DNA of 64,000 nt from Gallionella sp. (GTDB lineage Bacteria > Pseudomonadota > Gammaproteobacteria > Burkholderiales > Gallionellaceae), in the NCBI GenBank assembly GCA_023259035.1, contig JAHFRA010000002.1, positions 1 to 64,000 on the forward strand. Direction: 5' to 3'. Each line of letters opens with the position of its first letter. The first letter of the stretch is position 1. The notes under the pieces are model-generated. The model saw only the letters and a list, made by a program, of their open reading frames with translations, was not told the origin of the DNA and did not search any database. The position numbers were made by a program, and so were the translations under genes. This document shows, in pieces, positions 35,780-43,932 of the stretch.

Positions 35780-36448
35780 TCAGCGGTAAGCGGCACCGCC
35801 GCTGCCGGAGGCTCGTGGTATCCTGAATACCGGCCTCAGGATCAACTGCCATTCCATGCTTGTTGCTTGAGTGGTGTCCGGCACCACCTTGCGTACAGTT
35901 GATTCCTCCGTCCCTTTCATGTCCGGATGCCAGACCCGCACCGAATACTCTCCTGCCGGAACATCGGCGATATGAGCCTTGCCATCCTTCGCACTCTTGC
36001 CGAAAAACGGCGTATCAGCAACGTAGATGTAGCCGAGCATCCAGTCATGAATGTTGCAACCGAGGGTGACCTGCCCGTTCTTGTCGAACAGCACGGGTGG
36101 CGCCGAGGTGCCGGAATAGAGAGGCAGCTCGAATACCTTGGCCGGCGAAAAGGAATACACATGGTGCCGGATGTTGTCCTTGTTGGGGAAATACACTTTG
36201 GAGCCTACCGTGACCACCTTCACATGGGGCACGTACTCCTTGTCTATTTGGTCCATTTCATTGCGGAGTTGTTTGGGAAATGGAACATTCTTGGCATCGA
36301 GCGGTGTGACCAACACGATCGCATCCTCTATCGGCTGTCCGTTCTGATCTTTGATCAAGGCGTGCAATTCGCCGGCGCTGGACAAGACTGCCCATGCAAA
36401 CAGAAGGTCGGCAACCAGAATACGCAAGATTGAATTGAACTTTGGCAT
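35780..36448 (-). CDS. exported cupredoxin-like protein
   Basis: This protein of about 222 residues has a signal peptide (MPKFNSILRILVADLLFAWAVLSSAGE). It then has a carboxypeptidase-regulatory-like strand region (ALIKDQNGQPIEDAIVLVTP) and a plastocyanin-like domain. Copper-ligand candidates are His in NIRHHVYSF and Cys, His and Met in CNIHDWMLGYI, the usual His...Cys-x-x-His-x-x-Met arrangement. Similar proteins are often labelled methylamine utilization protein, but nothing here supports methylamine metabolism. Start 36448 has GAGGTG upstream. The longer frame to 36523 adds an implausible Thr/Pro leader. It is the last gene of an operon after the outer-membrane barrel gene (10 bp gap). Confidence 0.8.
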   Translation of the reverse strand: MPKFNSILRILVADLLFAWAVLSSAGELHALIKDQNGQPIEDAIVLVTPLDAKNVPFPKQLRNEMDQIDKEYVPHVKVVTVGSKVYFPNKDNIRHHVYSFSPAKVFELPLYSGTSAPPVLFDKNGQVTLGCNIHDWMLGYIYVADTPFFGKSAKDGKAHIADVPAGEYSVRVWHPDMKGTEESTVRKVVPDTTQATSMEWQLILRPVFRIPRASGSGGAAYR

Positions 36449-36458
36449 TTTGGCACCT

Positions 36459-37361
36459 CTAGAAGTTGTAGTTCCAGGAAAGCATGGACACGTTTTTGGC
36501 GTAGTTGTTGTCGCCTGCCGCATGGGTCAGCTGACGCAGCATGGAGGCGCGCAACAGGCTGTGTGGAGTCACCGCGATATTCATATCCACATTCAGGCCA
36601 TAAGTGGTTCCGGTCATCCTGTAGGCGTAAAAATCCTGGCCAAACACCGGGTCATCCGCTATTGCTTTCGAGGCGGAAAAAATTTTTCGTCCCCTCCTTG
36701 TGGATGCGACCACATCGCCGTGGCGCAACAGGGTGCCGAACGTAAGGAACAGGCTGTCGCTCCATGCATACTCCGCATTGAGCGTCATGGCCTGGCTGGA
36801 CTGGCTGAATGCGTCGCCCGAAAGTCCCGGAATATCCGACAGAAAAGAATTGGCAGTGCGCCGCTCGACCATATACTCGGCGCGAAGATCCCACCGCTCG
36901 AAGACGCGTTGTCCGCCGCGTATTGCGGCCTGGTGCCGCCACCCGTTACGGATATTATCGGTGTAATCCAAACGCGCCGAGGACAGGGACATGGCGGTCC
37001 AGGGTGCGTAAGGCCCCAGCGCCCATTTCTTGCGTAAACCGAGAGCCGCGCCCAGGGATACGTTATTCAATCCGGTGTGGCTGTTGAATGTCTCGCCTTT
37101 TAACTCCCCGCTTAAGCTCAGACTTTCACCTGCCTCAAAAGGAAAAAAACCGGTCGCCGAAATACCCGCGTTGAGTACCGAGTCACTCGCAATGTCATTG
37201 GCCAATTGGGCGTTGTTGACGTTGCTGTCGTGACGGATTCCAACTTCCGAATTGCCAACCCAGTCCGCCCATACCGCTGGAGAAATACAGAGCAAAGGGG
37301 TGGCGCAAAGAAAAGCATTGCCAAACATTTTAAATTTTGAAATCAGCATGACGTTCTCCAT
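36459..37361 (-). CDS. outer-membrane beta-barrel protein
   Basis: This protein of about 300 residues has a signal peptide (MENVMLISKFKMFGNAFLCATPLLCISPAVWA-D), followed by alternating beta-strand sequence with aromatic girdle residues (LNAEYAWSDSLFLTFGTLLRHG, YGLNVDMNIAVTPHSLLRASM). It ends in ...WNYNF, the C-terminal Phe typical of outer-membrane barrels. The function is unknown; the size suggests 12-14 strands. The start ATG at 37361 overlaps the TAA stop of the GGDEF-EAL gene (TAATG), so translation is coupled. AAGGAAA lies upstream. An ATG four codons later is possible. Confidence 0.75.
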   Translation of the reverse strand: MENVMLISKFKMFGNAFLCATPLLCISPAVWADWVGNSEVGIRHDSNVNNAQLANDIASDSVLNAGISATGFFPFEAGESLSLSGELKGETFNSHTGLNNVSLGAALGLRKKWALGPYAPWTAMSLSSARLDYTDNIRNGWRHQAAIRGGQRVFERWDLRAEYMVERRTANSFLSDIPGLSGDAFSQSSQAMTLNAEYAWSDSLFLTFGTLLRHGDVVASTRRGRKIFSASKAIADDPVFGQDFYAYRMTGTTYGLNVDMNIAVTPHSLLRASMLRQLTHAAGDNNYAKNVSMLSWNYNF

Positions 37362-39763
37362 TAAATTTCCTTCGCCACTTTCCACGGCGCTTGCGCTATC
37401 CACTTGAGCAGCGCGTCGGCAGCCATCGGTTTGCTGATGTAATAACCCTGCGCCAGATCGCAGCCCATGGCCTGCAACATATCCCAAGTGGCTTTGTTCT
37501 CTATGCCTTCCGCCACCACCACGAGCCCCATGTTGTGCCCCAGATCGATGGTCGAGCGCACGATGGTCGCATCGTCCTGGTCGTCCGCCATGTGGAAGAC
37601 GAAAGACTGGTCTATCTTTAACTCGGATACCGGCAGCTTCTTGAGGTAAGCCAGCGAAGAATAACCGGTTCCGAAGTCGTCCACTGAAAGGCTGAATCCC
37701 ATGCCGTGGAGCTCTTCCAGAATGCCCAGCGCGCGCTTTGGGTCACCCATGATGGCGCTCTCAGTGATTTCCAGGCACAGCCAGCGGGGCGATGCCCCAT
37801 ACTTGTCCATCAGCCCGGCGAACAGCTTGGGCAGATCAGAATTCATCAGGTCTCGCGCCGATATGTTGACGGAGACCGTCAGCGGCAACCCCATTTCCTC
37901 CCACTGTCTGCGCTGGCGCAGAGCCGTCTCGATCACCCATCGGGTAATGGTTCTGACGTATCCGGTATGTTCGGCGTAGGGTATGAACTGGTCGGGAGGG
38001 ATCATGCCCCGTTCCGGGTGTATCCAGCGCACCAGCGCCTCCACATGACCGAGTGTGCCGGTGGCGAAGCCCACCTTGGGTTGGTAATAAAGGACAAATT
38101 CGCTCCGCTCGATGGCTTGGCGCAACTCGGCCAGCAGCGACAGATGCTGCTGGTTCTGCTCGACATAGTTCAGATCGAACAGGGCGTAGCCGCTGTTGTC
38201 ATGTTTCGCCTCGTACATGGCGATGTCCGCGTGGCGCAACAGGGTGTTGATTTCGTCGCCATGCTCGGGATAGATGGCTATGCCGACGCTGCCGGTGGAG
38301 ATGACCTCCTGGCCTTCCAGCAGAATCGGCTGATCCAGCGTATCCAGTATCTTGCGCACGACAATCATGGCGCACTGGGTGTCGCAGTCCGGAAGCAGCA
38401 CGGCGAATTCATCGCCGCCGAGCCGCGCAAGCGTGTCGGAATCCCGTGCGAGAATAGTTGCCAGCCGCCTGGAGATTTCCTGCAACAGCAAGTCGCCGAT
38501 ATGGTGGCCCAGAATGACGTTGACCTCGTTAAACCTGTCCAGGTTAATAATCAGCAACGCAAAATTTTGTCCGGCGCGATTTGTCACCTTGGCCGCCTGT
38601 TCCAGGCGGTCGCGGAACAGTGTGCGGTTGGGTAATCCGGTCAGTTGATCGCGGTAGGCGAGTTCGGTGATTCGCGCTTCACGCGTCGCCAGGCCATCCT
38701 TCATGTGGTTGAAGGCGGAAGCCAGTTCGCCGATCTCGTCCTCCCGGTCAACCGGGGCGGGCTGTGAATAGTCGCCTTGCTGGATGCGGCTGGCAAGGGA
38801 ACCCAGTTCGCTGATCGGCTTGGTAATACTGTGCGCTATTCTATAGCTTGCCGCCAACGTGGCTAACAGGGACAGGCCGCTCAGCATCAGCAGCAACCTT
38901 TGCAAGCGCCGCAGAGGCTCCTGTGCCTGCTGTAGCGACTGCTGCAGGATGGCGACAATATGCGTACCGCTCTGTGTTTCCAGACCGGATGTGAGTGTCA
39001 TGTAATCCTCATCGCCCATGTGTAATGTGGCGATGCCGGTTGATGTTGTCTCTGGCGATTTAGATTCCGGGAGGCTTGGCAGCAAATGGGGCAATGCGCC
39101 GGATGCCCCGGAAGGCAATGTGGTAGCCAATAGCTGCCATTGGCTACCTGCCCTGTCCTTGGTAAGGAACGACACATTCAGCGCAGTGAGCGACTGCAAG
39201 TTGCGGGCGAATTTGTCGTCAATGCTGAAACCCACGACCAGCCATGCGATGGGCAACGGTCCCAGCACCGGAACAACCACCATTTGATAGAGCGCCCCAT
39301 TAAGCACCACCATGGCTGCTGCCTGACTTTGCTGCTCCGCAATCGCGATGAGTTCTGGAAACTGGAATGGCTGTTCGGCATAACCTGCATGTTCGGCATT
39401 TTTGGTAACCTGCGTGTCGGCAATCAATTTGCCGTCAATACCCACCAGCAGCATCACGTCCGCGTTGATTCTTGCGCCGTGGTTGGTCAGTGCGGAAACC
39501 ACGGTACCGTAGTCAGCGGTAGCAACGGCCTTGCGAAAAGCGAAATCCGACGACATGATACTTGCCGATTGAACCAATTGCCGGTTGTTGTCTTCGCGCA
39601 GCAGATTGAAGACGCGCTGGCCAGCCAACAAATTACGCCGAATGTCCTGATTTGTGCTGTCCGACAGGACACCATTGATAATGACCAGGCTTGCTGCCTG
39701 GATCAGCAGCAGCAGCAGTGTGAAGGCGAGCACTACCCGTGTCTGGAGTTTGTGAATTTTCAC
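37361..39763 (-). CDS. Cache-HAMP-GGDEF-EAL membrane protein
   Basis: This 800-residue protein has TM1 (8-30), a periplasmic Cache-type sensor (35-290: VFNLLREDNNRQLVQSASIM, DVMLLVGIDGKLIADTQ, PIAWLVVGFSIDD), TM2 (292-312), HAMP (312-365), GGDEF (370-535, intact RLGGDEFAVLL) and EAL (545-795, intact VEALVRW and DDFGTGYSSL). Both catalytic domains look active. It is the third gene of a five-gene operon with an exported protein, a membrane protein, an outer-membrane barrel and a cupredoxin-like protein. The operon context suggests that c-di-GMP turnover is tied to a periplasmic copper or redox signal. That link is inference. Confidence 0.92.
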   Translation of the reverse strand: MKIHKLQTRVVLAFTLLLLLIQAASLVIINGVLSDSTNQDIRRNLLAGQRVFNLLREDNNRQLVQSASIMSSDFAFRKAVATADYGTVVSALTNHGARINADVMLLVGIDGKLIADTQVTKNAEHAGYAEQPFQFPELIAIAEQQSQAAAMVVLNGALYQMVVVPVLGPLPIAWLVVGFSIDDKFARNLQSLTALNVSFLTKDRAGSQWQLLATTLPSGASGALPHLLPSLPESKSPETTSTGIATLHMGDEDYMTLTSGLETQSGTHIVAILQQSLQQAQEPLRRLQRLLLMLSGLSLLATLAASYRIAHSITKPISELGSLASRIQQGDYSQPAPVDREDEIGELASAFNHMKDGLATREARITELAYRDQLTGLPNRTLFRDRLEQAAKVTNRAGQNFALLIINLDRFNEVNVILGHHIGDLLLQEISRRLATILARDSDTLARLGGDEFAVLLPDCDTQCAMIVVRKILDTLDQPILLEGQEVISTGSVGIAIYPEHGDEINTLLRHADIAMYEAKHDNSGYALFDLNYVEQNQQHLSLLAELRQAIERSEFVLYYQPKVGFATGTLGHVEALVRWIHPERGMIPPDQFIPYAEHTGYVRTITRWVIETALRQRRQWEEMGLPLTVSVNISARDLMNSDLPKLFAGLMDKYGASPRWLCLEITESAIMGDPKRALGILEELHGMGFSLSVDDFGTGYSSLAYLKKLPVSELKIDQSFVFHMADDQDDATIVRSTIDLGHNMGLVVVAEGIENKATWDMLQAMGCDLAQGYYISKPMAADALLKWIAQAPWKVAKEI

Positions 39764-39772
39764 GATTTCGGC

Positions 39773-40189
39773 TTAAGAAAACCAGCGCAAAAAAGCAGCA
39801 GCAGTCAGTGCAATTGCCCCCAGCGCAAACAGTATTTGCCATGCGATCTGGTATTGCCTGTTTGACCATCCATCGGCATAGCGCAGAAACAACGCAACCA
39901 TGGACAGCCCGGACACAACGCACAGTATTTTAACAACCAGCGCGACAACAGCGATGCTATGTATATCAGGAAATCTTCCATAGTTATAGTAGCTGATCGC
40001 CCCAAACGCCGTGCCGCTCAATGCCTGAGTGACCCACCCGAACCCGACCATCCAGGCAAACTTGCGCTGCATCAGGGCAGGCTGTGGCGCCATGTACAAC
40101 ATGAATGCGGCACCGCCCACAACAGCAGCAGCGCCGAAATTATGCATCACCTGCACTAAGGCATAGCCCAAGTCTTGCAGGTCAATCAC
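39773..40189 (-). CDS. four-helix membrane protein of the cupredoxin/GGDEF-EAL operon
   Basis: This protein of about 138 residues has four predicted helices (starting VIDLQDLGYALVQVMHNFGA; then FAWMVGFGWVTQALSG, IAVVALVVKILCVVSG and ILFALGAIALTAAAF). It is not recognised with confidence; the His in QVMHNFG and the overall plan slightly recall small CopD- or heme-type membrane proteins. I prefer the GTG start at 40189, five bases after the stop of the upstream gene. The longer frame from a TTG at 40231 would overlap that gene by 38 bases. It ends nine bases before the GGDEF-EAL gene. Confidence 0.65.
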   Translation of the reverse strand: MIDLQDLGYALVQVMHNFGAAAVVGGAAFMLYMAPQPALMQRKFAWMVGFGWVTQALSGTAFGAISYYNYGRFPDIHSIAVVALVVKILCVVSGLSMVALFLRYADGWSNRQYQIAWQILFALGAIALTAAAFLRWFS

Positions 40190-40193
40190 GCTG

Positions 40194-40535
40194 CTATTCC
40201 ACGTTAACCTTGATGCATTGCTGTACGCCAATCGGGGTATGTCCCTTGTTTACTATCTTGATACAAATTTCGTGCTTGCCCGATGCCAGAGATTCCAGCA
40301 TGTGGCTGCCTTTTAGCTGGCGTAACACACCCACCTCTTTGTCATCCACGTAAAGGTGTGTATGGTCGCCTTTCGGCCCGGGCATTACCTCATAATTGAT
40401 TTTGGTTTGTGCCGTCCGGCCCAGTTTAGCGCCATCTGCTGGTGAGGTAATGGTGACCGAAGCATCATCGGCAAGCGCAAGCGGAACCTGGCAGCCGAAA
40501 GCAAGCAATATAACCAGTGAGCTAAGTGTACGCAT
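40194..40535 (-). CDS. small exported protein, function unknown
   Basis: This 113-residue protein has a signal peptide (MRTLSSLVILLAFGCQVPLALA-DD) and a compact beta-rich domain (SVTITSPADGAKL, GDHTHLYVDDKEVGVLRQL, SGKHEICIKIVNKGH). The His and Asp residues in GDHTHLYVDD could bind metal. I do not recognise the family. It is the first gene of the operon leading to the cupredoxin-like gene. The second ATG (40535) is chosen because AAGGAG lies seven bases before it; the first ATG (40541) is only one base from that site. Confidence 0.7.
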   Translation of the reverse strand: MRTLSSLVILLAFGCQVPLALADDASVTITSPADGAKLGRTAQTKINYEVMPGPKGDHTHLYVDDKEVGVLRQLKGSHMLESLASGKHEICIKIVNKGHTPIGVQQCIKVNVE

Positions 40536-40810
40536 GATCATTCTCCTTGAAGTAAAAGCAGCGATGATGAATCGGCGAATTTCCGTTCAGGAACCCTGAT
40601 GGAGTTGGTATTTTCTAAAACACCGTATAAAAATTGCTTCATGCAAGTCGAAACACGACCCACTCCCTCTCTGAAGAGGTGGAATATAGCTCCTCCCCTT
40701 TCAAGGGTGAGGTTAGAAAAGGGATGGGGGTAAATGCTGGAGACATGATGGTATTTCAAGAATTCCCATTGACAGCCTCCGTTGCACTCTTGTCAGCTAC
40801 CGCTCCCACC

Positions 40811-40848
40811 TACTGCGTGTCTCCGCTCTCACCGGCAGACACGCAGTA
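40811..40848. repeat. perfect 12-bp hairpin in the gap before the response-regulator gene end
   Basis: TACTGCGTGTCT and AGACACGCAGTA form a perfect stem around a 14-base loop. It lies 36 bp past the stop codon of the minus-strand response regulator. It may end that transcript, although no U tract follows. The rest of the gap 40536-40884 has no gene; around 40660-40735 it has a G/A-rich low-complexity segment. Confidence 0.5.
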
Positions 40849-40884
40849 TCAAAGTGGGCTGACCGAGAATCGACGTTGATCATT

Positions 40885-41289
40885 TTACATTACGGGCTGA
40901 GCCCCGCCGACGAACGTTCGCTGCTTGATAGCCTTCATAACCGTTTCAACCAGCTTCTCCTTCTCCACTGGTTTGACGAGATATTCAACAACGCCCTCCT
41001 TCATGAAGTCCACCGCAAGCTTGACATCAGGATAACCAGTCAACACGATGACCGGTATATGCGGATACTCACGACGGAAGTATGCAACAGCCTCAACGCC
41101 GTTGATATGGGGCATCCGCACATCACAAAGGATCGCATCTACGGTGATAGCATTTTCGGAATCAAGAACTTCGATCCCTCTTTTCCCGTCCTCTGCTTCC
41201 ACCACCTCCAAGCCGGTGCCTTTGAGTTGGAGCCGGATTGTCTTGCGAACTTCCTCTTCATCATCTACCACCAATATTTTATGTAACAT
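40885..41289 (-). CDS. single-domain response regulator
   Basis: This protein of about 134 residues consists of one receiver domain: acidic pair DD at 9-10 (KILVVDDEEEV), phospho-acceptor Asp56 (AILCDVRMP), Thr in VLTGYPD and Lys in LVKPVEK. No output domain is present, so it acts as a phosphorelay intermediate or by protein contact. The start at 41289 has AAGGAG eight bases upstream. The longer frame to 41334 is rejected. It is divergent from the histidine kinase gene at 41634, which may be its partner. A copy of the 66-bp element lies 147-212 bp upstream of its start. Confidence 0.88.
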   Translation of the reverse strand: MLHKILVVDDEEEVRKTIRLQLKGTGLEVVEAEDGKRGIEVLDSENAITVDAILCDVRMPHINGVEAVAYFRREYPHIPVIVLTGYPDVKLAVDFMKEGVVEYLVKPVEKEKLVETVMKAIKQRTFVGGAQPVM

Positions 41290-41435
41290 TTTAGTTCTCC
41301 TTGTTAGTTTCTTCGTAATAAACCGACGTGCCATACGCGGTTATACCAAGAGTCAATGCACCAAAACGGAAAGCCGGACAGGTGCTGATGTCCTTAAAGT
41401 TATGCGTTGATAATATTCCTCTCACACGACGAGTG

Positions 41436-41501
41436 CTATCGGTGTTTGTCTGATTCTGGTGTAAGTAAATGGGGAATTTGTTGTCAGTGTTTGTCTGATG
41501 G
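41436..41501. repeat. 66-bp intergenic element, copy A
   Basis: This is the first of three 66-bp copies (others at 46377 and 51644). It carries TTTGTCTGA twice, 45 bp apart, and an imperfect TGTCAG-N7-CTGATG. It lies in the 344-bp gap between the divergent response regulator and histidine kinase genes, a gap that otherwise shows no gene. It matches copy B at about 55 of 66 positions. See the separate finding. Confidence 0.85.
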
Positions 41502-41633
41502 AAATAGGAACATAGTTTTGTTATAAATCACCGCCTGCCCATTGTTGGAAATCATGTATCAACGAGTGGATGCGTTTGACATATGGATGAGCGACAATGG
41601 CCGATGTAGCACTCAACGAGGCGCAACCGGGTT

Positions 41634-43871
41634 ATGACAATGCAATCTAAAAAACATCGCCTTGGTTTGTCGGGTAAGCTGGTGCTGGCCATTCTGGCCG
41701 TGGGTGCGATTCCTCTGGTGATTAGTCTTTCGGTAGCCTACTACAGGGGCAGCAGCGAGCTTCAAGATGTAATCGGCGCAAGCTTCCATGCACTGGCCGA
41801 AGGCAGTGCTGCAAAGGTGGACGCGGAACTCCAGCGAATCATCACTGTTGATCGCATACTGGCACAGCAGGCGGAGGACGATTCCAAAGTACGCGCGGAG
41901 CTCCTTGGCAATCAACACCGGGGGATGAATTCATCTGCGGCCCAGTTTAATTGGCCTCCCATCGCGGAAGCCGAGCCGGTTATAGACGCCCTTAAAGCCT
42001 CTTGGATGACGGGGCCAGAAGGAGAGCCTGACGGAGCAAAAACTGCAATCTCTTCCGCTGAGAATACGATAGCCAGAGTGACATGGCTACACCTGAACAG
42101 CACGACTCAGCAGCATCTGCTCCATATATCGACGCCGGTTCATGACAGAAATAAAAACACCCCTATCGGCTGGCTGCACCGTGATTATGATGTCAAGAAA
42201 TTGTTCGATCCCATCATTTACCCGATCCGGTTCGGTGACACCGGCCACGTGATGCTTATCAGCAATGCCGGGGCGATCATCAGTTGTCCGATACTGGTAA
42301 CAGGAAGCCGCATCGAAGACCAGACTCTTCTTGCCCTTGTCACACATAACCAGGCGGGTTGGACTACTGCGGAAAACGACGGGCACGGCAGGAGTGTGTT
42401 CTCCATTGTTGGTTACGCGCCGCTGGCCGGAGTAAATTCTCTCCTGCCAGCAGGCGAGTCCTGGCATATGTTCGTCTGGCAAGATTCACGAGAAATCTTT
42501 GCCCCGGCAAAAAGCCTTCTTATTGGCGTGCTCCTTGCCGGCCTGCTTTCCCTGGGATTGCTTGTTGCCCTGAGCTACTACGCAAGCAGCCACATCGTAA
42601 AGCCGATCCAGAAACTTCGCGATGAGGCGAGCCTCATCGCCGGCGGCGATCTGAGCCAACCATTGGCTATTCACACGGGTGATGAAATCGAGGAACTTGC
42701 CGGCGAGTTTGATGAGATGAGAATTCAACTGCGCCAGCACATAGGCGCTCTGGAAGATAAGCTAACGGGAAGGGAACGGCATTTTCGCGCGCTCACCGAG
42801 TCGGCCAACGATGCCATCATCACGGGTGCTGGTGCCGGCGCAGGTGCCGGCAACATCGTGGGCTGGAACGCTGCTGCAGAACGCTTGTTCGGCTATACCG
42901 AAACCGAAATCAACGGTCAGTCCCTGACGGTGTTGATGCCGGAACGCTTTCGTAACCCGCATAGAGAAGGCTTGGCGAGGATGGTGGCTGGCGGGGTGCC
43001 GCATATAATTGGCAAGACCATTGAGCTTGCGGGGCTGCGTAAGGACGGCAGCGAATTCCCGTTGGAACTTTCACTGTCGCAATGGCAAGCCGCCGACGGC
43101 CAGTTCTTTACCGCGATTATTCGCGACATCACCAAACGCAAGCAGGCGGAGGAGACGTTAAGAGAAAACCAGGCCGAAAAAGATCGCGTTACGGAACAAC
43201 TCATTCAGGCGGAAAAGATGACGGCAATCGGCACGATGGTCAGCGGCATCGGTCACGAAATCAACAACCCTCTTTATGTCATCATGGGCAGAGCCGAGGC
43301 GATACGTGAAGAAAAGGATATCTCAACGTGTAACGAGTATGCCCAAGATATCATCAAGCACACCAAACATATTTCGGCCATCGTAAAGAACCTCTCCGGA
43401 TACATCCGTCCTGCCAGCCAGCATGAGTTGGAAAAAATCGACGTGCGTGAGATGCTCACCGAGGCTCTTGCAATGGCGAGGCTTGCACTGCTGGACGATC
43501 GAATTGAAATCCGTCAAAACTTCGCACCTGTACCCAAAATAACTGCCAAACATGAGGAGGTCCAGCAAGTTTTTTTCAACGTTATTCGCAATGGCATCCA
43601 GGCCATGGCGGGGAAAGACGGCAATCTGGAGGTAACGACTACCCTTGAGGACAGCCAAGTCTGTATACGCGTCCAAGATACGGGAACCGGGATTCGACCG
43701 GAGCATCTTGGAAAGATATTCGATCCGTTCTTTACCACCAAAGGACCGGACGAAGGCGAAGGCTTGGGCATGTATATAGTGCAAAAGATTGTAAACAAGT
43801 ACGACGGTACTATCCTCTTGGAGAGTGAAGTAGGCAAGGGGACGACGGTAACCATCCGGTTCCCGGCGTAA
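41634..43871 (+). CDS. membrane sensor histidine kinase (dCache-HAMP-PAS-HisKA)
   Basis: This 745-residue kinase has TM1 (14-35), a periplasmic Cache-like sensor (40-285: ISTPVHDRNKNTPIGWLHRDYD, FGDTGHVMLISNAG), TM2 (292-315), HAMP (316-370), PAS (385-505), HisKA with His541 (GIGHEINNPL) and HATPase (DTGTGIRPEHLGKIFDPFF). The N-box is VFFNVIRNGIQAM. It resembles NtrB/PilS-like kinases that signal to separate regulators. The PAS domain carries an odd Gly-Ala run (398-406). The divergent single-domain regulator at 40885 is the likely partner. The start ATG at 41634 has a modest ribosome binding site. Confidence 0.9.
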   Translation: MTMQSKKHRLGLSGKLVLAILAVGAIPLVISLSVAYYRGSSELQDVIGASFHALAEGSAAKVDAELQRIITVDRILAQQAEDDSKVRAELLGNQHRGMNSSAAQFNWPPIAEAEPVIDALKASWMTGPEGEPDGAKTAISSAENTIARVTWLHLNSTTQQHLLHISTPVHDRNKNTPIGWLHRDYDVKKLFDPIIYPIRFGDTGHVMLISNAGAIISCPILVTGSRIEDQTLLALVTHNQAGWTTAENDGHGRSVFSIVGYAPLAGVNSLLPAGESWHMFVWQDSREIFAPAKSLLIGVLLAGLLSLGLLVALSYYASSHIVKPIQKLRDEASLIAGGDLSQPLAIHTGDEIEELAGEFDEMRIQLRQHIGALEDKLTGRERHFRALTESANDAIITGAGAGAGAGNIVGWNAAAERLFGYTETEINGQSLTVLMPERFRNPHREGLARMVAGGVPHIIGKTIELAGLRKDGSEFPLELSLSQWQAADGQFFTAIIRDITKRKQAEETLRENQAEKDRVTEQLIQAEKMTAIGTMVSGIGHEINNPLYVIMGRAEAIREEKDISTCNEYAQDIIKHTKHISAIVKNLSGYIRPASQHELEKIDVREMLTEALAMARLALLDDRIEIRQNFAPVPKITAKHEEVQQVFFNVIRNGIQAMAGKDGNLEVTTTLEDSQVCIRVQDTGTGIRPEHLGKIFDPFFTTKGPDEGEGLGMYIVQKIVNKYDGTILLESEVGKGTTVTIRFPA

Positions 43872-43932
43872 AACCTGTCAAGGGAACCTCTGCATAAGTC
43901 CCTCACTGATTCATGACCTGCATGATTTGGTG

